Assembly (NCBI GenBank): GCA_023389315.1
Contig: JAEWEQ010000044.1
Span: forward strand, 1 to 22,115
Reading direction: 5' to 3'
From: Actinomycetes bacterium
Lineage (GTDB): Bacteria; Actinomycetota; Actinomycetes; Actinomycetales; Actinomycetaceae
Length of the DNA stretch: 22,115 nt
A program made the position numbers and the translations under genes. Positions 14,008 to 20,152 of the stretch are shown here, in pieces; position 1 is the first letter of the stretch, and each line of letters starts with the position of its first letter. The notes under the pieces were generated by a model. The model ran no database searches. It was not told the DNA's origin and was given only the letters and a program-made list of their open reading frames with translations.

Positions 14008-15180
14008 CTATTCGCGGGTGGCGCGCGGGTGGGCTTGACGCACGATGGCACTCAAACGCTTGGCATCCACATGGGTGTAACGCTGTGTGGTTTGCAACGA
14101 CGAATGTCCAAGTAGGTCCTGCACCGCACGCAGGTCGGCCCCGCCCTCGACCATGTGGGTGGCGGCGCTGTGTCGTAGTTCGTGGGGGCTAATCACCGGG
14201 ACCTGCGCGTAGGTGCACGCCGCGGTGAGGCGGTCGCGCACCACTCGCGGGTCGATGCGCGCTCCTCTCGCCCCTAAGAACAGTGCCTGGCCTGAGCCTG
14301 CTACCACCAGCGCGGGGCGCCCCATTTGCACCCATTGTCGCAGTGCTTCCTGGGCGGGCCGACCGTAAGGCACGATGCGTTCCTTGCCGCCTTTGCCCCA
14401 CACCCGCAAAGTCCTGGCCCCCGCGTCGAGGTCGGTGAGGTTCAGTGCTGCCAGTTCGCTAACCCGGATGCCGGTGGCGTAGAGGACTTCAAATATGGCG
14501 CGGTCTCGCAGCAGTTGGGGGTCTTCCCGGTCGGGGCGGGTGAGGAATGAGTCCAATAGGCGCTTGGCTTCGGCCGCACTCAAGGTGGTGGGGAGGACTT
14601 GGGCGATGGGTGCGGCTTTGAGTTTTGCGGTGGGGTCGGTTTCTAGGTAGCCGCCCCGTCGGAGCCACTGGCTGAAGGCCCGCAGGCTGGAGGCGTAGCG
14701 CGCCACTGCGGCCCGCGAGTGCCCGCTGCGGGTGTTGTCAGCCAACCAGGCACGCAGCGCTCGGGAGGTGAACTGGTCGGCGTCGAAATCTTCGTCGGCG
14801 AAGACGAACTCCCAGGCGGATTCCGCGTCCCCCAGGTAGGCGCGCACGGTGTGAGCTGAAAGGCCGCGAGTGTGAGTCAGGTAGCGCTCGTACTGGGCCA
14901 GCACGGTGGCGCGCGACAGCGGGCCGTCAGATTCACGAGGACGGGTGGGTGCGTTGGCCGGTTCACCACCGGCGCGAGCTTGGCGTCCCGGCTTGGCAGG
15001 GTCGCTGACAATGCCAGCGGAGCGCATGGGGGCGTTAGCGAAGTCCCTACCGTTAGCAGCGCGGCGGGTAGGCTTCGCGGCGGGCACGACTTGTCGGCCC
15101 GCCTGGCCGGTGGGTGGCGTCGGCGGGCCGAGCGGTTGGCCGCTGGGCTGCTTCGGTGTTTTCCCCACGTTTCGTACCAT
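14008..15180 (-). CDS. xerC: Tyrosine recombinase XerC
   Basis: XerC, with XerD, resolves chromosome dimers at dif during cell division. The SAM-like N-terminal core-binding domain spans about 88-185 and the catalytic domain about 195-385. The full catalytic set is present: Arg239 in TGIRVSEL, Lys263 in GKGGKERIVP, HELRH (His333, Arg336), His359 in LLGHSSLQTTQRYTHV and the nucleophile Tyr368. Before it lies an unusual tail of about 85 residues, rich in Pro, Gly, Ala and Arg, which makes the protein 390 residues against about 300 for the family. The start is uncertain. I chose the ATG at 15180, with GGTGG about eight bases upstream. An in-frame GTG at 15243 or later starts are possible. dprA lies 300 bases upstream on the same strand; that gap holds repeats and a palindrome. 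Confidence 0.93.
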   Translation of the reverse strand: MVRNVGKTPKQPSGQPLGPPTPPTGQAGRQVVPAAKPTRRAANGRDFANAPMRSAGIVSDPAKPGRQARAGGEPANAPTRPRESDGPLSRATVLAQYERYLTHTRGLSAHTVRAYLGDAESAWEFVFADEDFDADQFTSRALRAWLADNTRSGHSRAAVARYASSLRAFSQWLRRGGYLETDPTAKLKAAPIAQVLPTTLSAAEAKRLLDSFLTRPDREDPQLLRDRAIFEVLYATGIRVSELAALNLTDLDAGARTLRVWGKGGKERIVPYGRPAQEALRQWVQMGRPALVVAGSGQALFLGARGARIDPRVVRDRLTAACTYAQVPVISPHELRHSAATHMVEGGADLRAVQDLLGHSSLQTTQRYTHVDAKRLSAIVRQAHPRATRE

Positions 15181-15268
15181 ACACCGGACCACCCGCTTTT
15201 CAGTGCGCCCACGAGGCGGCGTCGGAGCGCCGATAATCAGCACGCACCCGCGAGCGCACCGGCCCTCC

Positions 15269-15298
15269 CCCCACTTCCTAGAGCCGCCCCACTTCCTA
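15269..15298. repeat. 12-bp direct repeats upstream of xerC
   Basis: CCCCACTTCCTA occurs at 15269-15280 and 15287-15298, an 18-bp period. On the minus strand each copy reads TAGGAAGTGGGG. The pair lies about 90-120 bases before the chosen xerC start and may belong to its promoter region. Confidence 0.7.
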
Positions 15299-15315
15299 AA
15301 CCCTTACGGTCGAGG

Positions 15316-15329
15316 GGTGAGCGCTCACC
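15316..15329. promoter_or_regulatory. 14-bp perfect palindrome upstream of xerC
   Basis: GGTGAGCGCTCACC is a gapless perfect palindrome in the dprA-xerC gap. It overlaps the first four bases of the 29-bp repeat that follows. Its symmetry and position fit a repressor operator, but the binder is unknown. Confidence 0.45.
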
Positions 15330-15416
15330 GGATCCTCGCGCGCGACGGCTGGGGGGTAACGCGCCTGATGATGCGCACCTCCGACGACACCGGATCCTCG
15401 CGCGCGACGGCTGGGG
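15326..15416. repeat. 29-bp direct repeat pair in the dprA-xerC gap
   Basis: A 29-bp sequence at 15326-15354 recurs without mismatch at 15388-15416, a period of 62 bp. Each copy begins CACCGGATCC and contains the 10-bp palindrome TCGCGCGCGA (15336-15345 and 15398-15407). The copies lie 65 bases or more past the dprA stop and 146 bases or more before the xerC start. No gene is seen in this gap. Confidence 0.9.
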
Positions 15417-15480
15417 TTGAAAGGCGGGGACATGGGCGGTTGGATCGGTGACCGGGGCTTCGCGGGCGAAGGGTGGTCCC

Positions 15481-16836
15481 TCACGTGCGGGAGAACTTCT
15501 CCCCCAAGGTCGACACCATGCCTTTCAGTACCAGGCGCGCTAGGATCTCCAGGGTTTCGTCCTCCCCCAAGCCCGCCACCCGTGCGATGGCGCGGGCAGT
15601 GGCGCCCGAGCGTTTCGGCATGGCGTCCCACACTCGCTGCTGATCTTGTGGCAGTCCGGGCAGTGGCAACTGGAACTGTTCCATCTCAATATTCGTGCCG
15701 ATGGGGGCGAGTAGTTCCAACACGTCCTCGTGACTAGTGACTAAAGTGGCGCCATTTCGGATCGCCTGGTTACATCCCTGCGCGATAACGTTGCGGGAAC
15801 TGCCCGGGTAAGCGGCGATTTCGCGCCCCATTTCTTGAGCGCGCTTTAGGGTCACCACCGCGCCGGAACGCACCCCGGCTTCCACCATCACCACCGCATC
15901 GGCAAGAGCCGCAATGATGCGGTTGCGGGACAGGAACCGCCAGCGAGCGGGGCGCCAAAATGGGGGCACCTCGGAAATGATCCCACCGCCGGACTGGAGG
16001 ATCTGGTCGAATACTCCCAGGTGGGCGCGCGGGTACAGTTGGCTCACTCCCCCTGCCATGACCGCGAGCGTGTGGCCGGCGGCCAGCGCACCGCGATGTG
16101 CTGCCACGTCAATGCCGAAGGCTCCTCCCGAGATAACACTGATGCCAGCGTGGGCTAGCTCGTAGCCCAGTTCGTAGGCGGCGCGTTCCCCTTCGGCGGT
16201 GCAGGCGCGCGCTCCCACTACTGCCACGGTTCTGGGACGGGTGCCAGCGGTGTTTCCGCCCTCGTTAAAGTCGGCGTCTGGGGCGGTGGTGGTTTCGTCG
16301 GCGGGCTGATTGGGCCGCGGTTGCGCGCCCGGGGGCAAACCACTGCGTGAGTTGGCCTCTTCGTGGGCGTCGCACCCTTCCCCTCGCGTCGGCTGGGCGT
16401 GACCATCCGGCTCGTCACCACCACCCGCGCCGCCCGCGCGGAAACTTCCGCCCGGATATAGCGGTCCCCGCCCCCAGATCGCCACCGGGGCGGCGGGCCC
16501 GAGCTCGTTCACTTGCGTGGGCCAGGCCGGGTGCTGGGCGTGGATCAGCCACCCTCCAATTCTTTCCAACTGCGCGAAGTCATGTTCCAAGTGGATGGTG
16601 TCGATGCGTTCGCGCCACCGTTTCCAGGCTTTGTCCCAATCGAAGGCGCGCGCCGCCGGGTGCTCCCCCAGGCGGCGAGCCAGGTCTCGAGGCGTATGCT
16701 GGCTGAGCACCAGGTCCAGTGCGGTTGCGGAGCCGAGGGCGTCGCGCAGGGTCCCGGCAGCCTCGTCGCCGGGTTCTTGTAGGTTCGACCATAAGGCTGC
16801 TACGATGCGCGGGTTTGACAGGTCATAGGTTTCCAT
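15481..16836 (-). CDS. dprA: DNA-processing protein DprA
   Basis: DprA (Smf) binds incoming single-stranded DNA during natural transformation and loads RecA; the gene is also kept in many species not known to be competent. A SAM-like N-terminal region (1 to about 110) is followed by the Rossmann-fold domain: VAVVGAR (204-210), ISGGAFGIDVAAHRGAL (235-251), FLSRNRIIAALA (301-312), VEAGVRSGAVVT (318-329) and YPGSS..N..Q.C (343-355). A winged-helix C-terminal domain ends it (about 395-450). An acidic, Gly/Pro-rich insert of about 70 residues (131-200) separates WGRGPL from VAVVGAR, where other members have a short linker. This explains the 451-residue length. The ATG has GGAG eight bases upstream and lies within the end of comM (14-base overlap). 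Confidence 0.95.
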   Translation of the reverse strand: METYDLSNPRIVAALWSNLQEPGDEAAGTLRDALGSATALDLVLSQHTPRDLARRLGEHPAARAFDWDKAWKRWRERIDTIHLEHDFAQLERIGGWLIHAQHPAWPTQVNELGPAAPVAIWGRGPLYPGGSFRAGGAGGGDEPDGHAQPTRGEGCDAHEEANSRSGLPPGAQPRPNQPADETTTAPDADFNEGGNTAGTRPRTVAVVGARACTAEGERAAYELGYELAHAGISVISGGAFGIDVAAHRGALAAGHTLAVMAGGVSQLYPRAHLGVFDQILQSGGGIISEVPPFWRPARWRFLSRNRIIAALADAVVMVEAGVRSGAVVTLKRAQEMGREIAAYPGSSRNVIAQGCNQAIRNGATLVTSHEDVLELLAPIGTNIEMEQFQLPLPGLPQDQQRVWDAMPKRSGATARAIARVAGLGEDETLEILARLVLKGMVSTLGEKFSRT

Positions 16837-18499
16837 ATTGGGCTCCGTTTCGATATTGCAAGGCTTTACCTACGTCAGCTAAGGTGGCGTGCTCGCGCCC
16901 CTCCAGGTCAGCTAGGGTCAGTGACAGGCGCAGCACCCGGTCGGCGCCGCGCAAACTGATCTCGCCTTTCGCGACCGACTCATCCAAGGTGTTGGCCGCC
17001 GCCGGTGCCAGGGCGCCGCAGGCGCGCAGTTGCCGGCTGGGGACGTGGGCGTTGAGTTTCCACGGGTATTCGCGCCACCGGTGGGCGGCTCGCTCGCGGG
17101 CTTCGCGCACTCGCTGCGCCCCTTGCGCGGAGGTGTATTCGGGTGGGCGCGACAGGTCAGCGCGCGTGGGTGAATGCATGGTGACGTGCAGATCCACCCG
17201 GTCCAGTAGCGGCCCGGACAGGCGTCCCAGGTAGCGGCGCAATTGCAGCGCGGAGCATTTGCAGCTTTTCCCCCGCGACAAAGCATTCCCACACGGACAG
17301 GGGTTGGTGGCGAGGATCAGTTGGAACCGGGCGGGTAGTTGCGCCCGGTGACGAGCCCGGTAGACGTTGGCCCACCCGCTCTCCAACGGTTGGCGCAGCC
17401 CGTCCAGGACGCGGGCGGAAAACTCGGTGGCCTCATCTAGGAACAGCACCCCGTTGTGCGCCAAGGACACGGCACCGGGGCTAAGAGATGCCGATCCACC
17501 GCCAATAATCGCCGGCAAGGTGGCGGTGTGGTGTGGCATTTGTAGGGGCGGGGTGCGGATCAGGCCGCCTTGAGCATCCAGAGTGCCGGCCAGGGAGTGA
17601 ACGGCAGTGGTTTCAATGGCGGCTTCGTCAGTGAGTGGCGGCAATACGCTGGGTAGGCAGCGTGCCAGCATGGTTTTGCCTGCCCCGGCCTCTCCGATCA
17701 TCAGCAGGTGGTGTCCTCCGGCGGCCGCCACCAGCAGGGATTCCACCGCCCAGTGTTGCCCGCGCACTTCCCCCAGGTCGGGACTGTGGTTCCTCCCGCC
17801 AACAGCCGGCGTTGCACCGTCGCGGTCGGGCCGGTCATTGATGACGAGGGCGGTGCCGTCCCCGTCCCCCTGACGTGCCCGGTCCTCTTCCGGCTCGCAC
17901 TGGCTACCGGTGGCGTTGGCTGCCCCCTGCCGTTCCCCAGCACCGGGGTTCGAGGCAATCGTTAATGGCGCGCTGGCTTCCCAATCTTGGACGCATTGGA
18001 CCGAGTCGGTCAGGTGTTTGCAGGCGCGCACTTGTGCGCCCGGAACCAGGGAGGCTTCAGCGTAGTTCGCTTCCGCCACCACCACTTTGTTGAATCCGGC
18101 GCGCACCGCCCCCAGCACCGCGGGCACCACGCCGCGTACCGCCCGCAGCTGCCCATCCAGGCCCAACTCGGCGATGAACACGATCCCAGCTAAGTCATCC
18201 CCCGCGACGATGCCGCGCGCGGCCAACAGCCCCATTGCGATCGCCAGGTCGAACACCGGGCCAGCTTTGGGGATGTCCGCGGGTGAGAGGTTCACGGTGA
18301 CGCGCCGGTCGAACCAGTCCACACCGCATGACTGCAGGGCGGCGCGCACGCGGTCTTTCGATTCGCGCACTGACGCGTCGGGCAGCCCCACCACGGTGAA
18401 TACCACCAGGCCCGGGCCGACGTGGGTTTCCACCCGAATGACGTAGGGTTCCAATCCCACGAGCGAAACTGCGTGAGTGGTTACCAGGAAAGTCTCCAT
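16823..18499 (-). CDS. comM: ComM/YifB family AAA+ ATPase (Mg-chelatase-like)
   Basis: ComM is a hexameric helicase-like ATPase that promotes branch migration during integration of transformed DNA in gammaproteobacteria; a related role here is inferred. The N-terminal Lon-like domain (1 to about 170) has VVGLPDASVRESKDRVRAAL and NLSPADIPKAGPVFDLAIA. The AAA+ core has Walker A GEAGAGKT (269-276), Walker B GVLFLDE (350-356) and the cysteine-rich CPCG..CKC segment (401-415), followed by a C-terminal Mg-chelatase-type helical domain. A polar insert of about 60 residues (180-240) separates the two domains, making it 558 residues against about 500. I chose the ATG at 18499, with AGGAG four bases upstream, over the GTG at 18511 that abuts the yraN stop but has no RBS. 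Confidence 0.94.
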   Translation of the reverse strand: METFLVTTHAVSLVGLEPYVIRVETHVGPGLVVFTVVGLPDASVRESKDRVRAALQSCGVDWFDRRVTVNLSPADIPKAGPVFDLAIAMGLLAARGIVAGDDLAGIVFIAELGLDGQLRAVRGVVPAVLGAVRAGFNKVVVAEANYAEASLVPGAQVRACKHLTDSVQCVQDWEASAPLTIASNPGAGERQGAANATGSQCEPEEDRARQGDGDGTALVINDRPDRDGATPAVGGRNHSPDLGEVRGQHWAVESLLVAAAGGHHLLMIGEAGAGKTMLARCLPSVLPPLTDEAAIETTAVHSLAGTLDAQGGLIRTPPLQMPHHTATLPAIIGGGSASLSPGAVSLAHNGVLFLDEATEFSARVLDGLRQPLESGWANVYRARHRAQLPARFQLILATNPCPCGNALSRGKSCKCSALQLRRYLGRLSGPLLDRVDLHVTMHSPTRADLSRPPEYTSAQGAQRVREARERAAHRWREYPWKLNAHVPSRQLRACGALAPAAANTLDESVAKGEISLRGADRVLRLSLTLADLEGREHATLADVGKALQYRNGAQYGNL

Positions 18500-18511
18500 A
18501 CCGCTCCTCAC

Positions 18512-18895
18512 CTACTTCACGTCCGGGTAGTGGTGCAGGTGGGCGCGGTTGCCGCGCACCGAAACCACTACCACGTCGAATCGCAACTGGGTTCGCGCCC
18601 CGGTGGCGGCCAACCATTGGCTGGCTCCGCGGCGCAGGGAGCGGACCTTGTCGGGGGTGATTGACTCGGCAATGAAGGTAGGTGGCGTGCCCCGGCGAGT
18701 GCGTACTTCCACCACCGCGGTGGTGCCGTCTTTTTCGGCGACGATGTCGAGTTCGAATCCGCGCCCGCTGTAGTTGGTGGCTAGGATTTCCCAGCCATTT
18801 TCTTCCAAGTATTGTGCGGCTAGTTTCTCCCCGGTGCGCCCCAGTTGGGTGCGTGCGTATGCGAGCGGGGCCCTCGCGTTGTTATTTGTTCCCAT
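18512..18895 (-). CDS. yraN: YraN family endonuclease-like protein (UPF0102)
   Basis: This 127-residue member of UPF0102 has a Holliday-junction-resolvase-like fold. Its exact role is not established. The nuclease-type motif is GFELDIVAEKDGTTAVVEVRTR in outline (Glu-Leu-Asp, then Glu-Val-Arg-Thr), the actinobacterial form of the usual GEIDLI...VEVK. The N-terminal helix GRTGEKLAAQYLEENGWEIL is also typical. The ATG at 18895 has only a run of G residues close by, so initiation may be weak or nearly leaderless. It is directly followed by comM, and the yraN-comM-dprA order is conserved across actinobacteria. Confidence 0.94.
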   Translation of the reverse strand: MGTNNNARAPLAYARTQLGRTGEKLAAQYLEENGWEILATNYSGRGFELDIVAEKDGTTAVVEVRTRRGTPPTFIAESITPDKVRSLRRGASQWLAATGARTQLRFDVVVVSVRGNRAHLHHYPDVK

Positions 18896-18929
18896 GCCCC
18901 CACTGTGCGTCGGCGGGGGCTTTGAACGC

Positions 18930-18968
18930 CGCGACCGTCCTCGTCAATTGTGGACAAGGACGGTCGCG
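18930..18968 (-). terminator. Palindrome after the DUF2469 gene
   Basis: CGCGACCGTCCT (18930-18941) and AGGACGGTCGCG (18957-18968) are perfect 12-bp complements around a 15-base loop. It lies 24 bases past the DUF2469 stop and could end the lepB-rnhB-DUF2469 transcript as a U-less terminator. The arms are two inverted copies of the AGGACGGTC motif. The loop overlaps a DnaA box. Confidence 0.55.
18949..18957 (-). promoter_or_regulatory. DnaA box in the DUF2469-yraN gap
   Basis: TGTGGACAA on the plus strand is TTGTCCACA on the minus strand, an exact actinobacterial DnaA box. It sits in the loop of the 18930-18968 palindrome, 54 bases upstream of yraN. Confidence 0.5.
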
Positions 18969-18975
18969 TGAAGAT

Positions 18976-18984
18976 TGTGGATAA
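18976..18984 (-). promoter_or_regulatory. Second DnaA box in the DUF2469-yraN gap
   Basis: TGTGGATAA on the plus strand is TTATCCACA on the minus strand, the classical perfect DnaA box. It has the same orientation as the box at 18949 and starts 27 bp from it. Confidence 0.5.
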
Positions 18985-18991
18985 ACGAGCC

Positions 18992-19312
18992 TTACGGCAA
19001 AGTCAGTTCATTCTTGGAAAGTTCTTCCACGTTGATGTCTTTGAAAGTCATCACACGCACGGATTTGATGAAACGCGAGGAACGGTAAATATCCCACACC
19101 CAGGCGTCAGTCATACGCACTTCGAAGAACACGTCCCCGCCGACGGGGTGGACTTGTACGTCTACCTGGTTGCACAGGTAGAAACGCCGCTCAGTTTCCA
19201 CCACGTAGGTGAACAGGTTAATGACGTCGCGGTATTCGCGGAACAGGTCCAGCTCCAGGCTGTTTTCGTAACCTTCGATATCGGAACTCACAGTGACATC
19301 ATGCCCTTTCAC
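18992..19312 (-). CDS. DUF2469 family protein
   Basis: This 106-residue acidic cytosolic protein belongs to DUF2469, an actinobacterial family of unknown function (Rv2901c type). The conserved core is clear: FREYRDVINLF, FTYVVETERRFYLCNQV, MTDAWVWDIYRSSRF and VMTFKDINVEEL. Its position between rnhB and yraN matches the conserved actinobacterial order. The start is given as GTG at 19312, directly after the rnhB stop (TGAGTG), which suggests coupling; a second GTG seven codons in is an alternative, as family similarity begins near DIEGYENS. A hairpin follows the stop codon. Confidence 0.92.
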   Translation of the reverse strand: MKGHDVTVSSDIEGYENSLELDLFREYRDVINLFTYVVETERRFYLCNQVDVQVHPVGGDVFFEVRMTDAWVWDIYRSSRFIKSVRVMTFKDINVEELSKNELTLP

Positions 19313-20152
19313 TCATCGTTTATCTACTTTAACGCCTGCCCCTAGGTTCCACGACCAGCGGTGCAGTGGGCTTGCTCCCAACCGAGTGAGAGCGTCGCGG
19401 TGGGTCTTCGCCCCGTACCCCTTGTGCTGGGCGAAACCGTATCCAGGGTCGGGTACGGTCGCCATGAGGTTGTCGCGCGCCACTTTAGCCGCCACCGACG
19501 CGGCCGCCACCGACACGCAGGTGAGGTCGGCTTTCACGCGGGTGACGACGCCGCGCAGCCTTAGGGCGCGCAGGCGGGCCGCCAGGTCGGCGGGGTTTTC
19601 CGGGCACGAGGACGGTGTGGCAGTTAGCGCGGTGTCGCTACTTCCCAGCGCGGACGAGCGGGCGCCACCAGCCTCCAGTGCGCCCCCGATAGCGCCACCA
19701 GCCTCCAGTGCGCCCCCGAGAGGGCCGCCGAGAGCGCCACCAGCCTCCAGCGCGCCCCCGAATAGGTCCTCGGGCACGGAAAGCCAATCATGGCTGCCAT
19801 CGAGCAGCACCACCGGCTGCTTAACGCCACTGCGGGCTATCGTTTCCAAGGCCCGCACGCCCGCCAGCCGCAGGGCCCCGGTTATCCCCAGGGCATCCAC
19901 TTCGGCGGCCGACGCCATCCCCACCGCCAGGGCGCGCGCCCACGTGGCGACTTCGGGGAAAAGCTGGGTGCGCCGCGCCGGGGTAAGGAGTTTCGAATCC
20001 GTCAGCCCGGCGGGGAAGTCCCCTTCCCCAGCCAGGCAGGCGCCGACCGCCACCGGTCCGGCCAGGGCTCCGCGACCGACCTCGTCCATCCCTATTAGTG
20101 GCCCGCCGCCCGCCAGGGTGCGCTCGAAATCAAAGGAAGGGGGCTGGATCAT
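19313..20152 (-). CDS. rnhB: Ribonuclease HII
   Basis: RNase HII cuts the RNA strand of RNA-DNA hybrids and starts removal of ribonucleotides misincorporated in DNA. The catalytic acids are present: Asp23 and Glu24 in GMDEVGRGALAGP, Asp118 in VVLLDGSHDW and Asp209 in VKADLTCVSVAAAS. GYGFAQHKGYGAKTH (237-251) is also typical. The start at 20152 gives MIQPPSFDFE, overlaps the lepB stop as ATGA and yields 279 residues; a longer frame to 20233 lies inside lepB and lacks support. An insert of about 55 residues (131-185), rich in Gly and Ala, separates Asp118 from Asp209. It contains three copies of GGALEAGGA coded by a DNA repeat. Confidence 0.95.
   Translation of the reverse strand: MIQPPSFDFERTLAGGGPLIGMDEVGRGALAGPVAVGACLAGEGDFPAGLTDSKLLTPARRTQLFPEVATWARALAVGMASAAEVDALGITGALRLAGVRALETIARSGVKQPVVLLDGSHDWLSVPEDLFGGALEAGGALGGPLGGALEAGGAIGGALEAGGARSSALGSSDTALTATPSSCPENPADLAARLRALRLRGVVTRVKADLTCVSVAAASVAAKVARDNLMATVPDPGYGFAQHKGYGAKTHRDALTRLGASPLHRWSWNLGAGVKVDKR
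19662..19761 (-). repeat. Minisatellite inside rnhB
   Basis: Three 28-bp units start at 19662, 19692 and 19734 (periods 30 and 42 bp). The first two are identical and the third has one mismatch. Each contains GCGCCACCAGCCTCCAG on the plus strand. The periods are multiples of three, and the units code for the GGALEAGGA blocks of the RNase HII insert. Confidence 0.9.

Noticed and set aside
15226..15242. GCGCCGATAATCAGCAC, resembling the left half of an actinobacterial dif site, near xerC
   Set aside because: Only the CCGATAAT half matches; the other recombinase arm is missing, and the bases fit a possible extended xerC coding frame.
13859..15416. The repeat pairs on both sides of xerC as a CRISPR array or integron
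   Set aside because: Only two copies of each repeat, different sequences on each side, no cas genes, and XerC is the ordinary chromosomal type in its usual neighbourhood.
18897..18929. A promoter or small gene upstream of yraN
   Set aside because: The stretch is too short and GC-rich; I see no convincing -10/-35 or open frame with an RBS.
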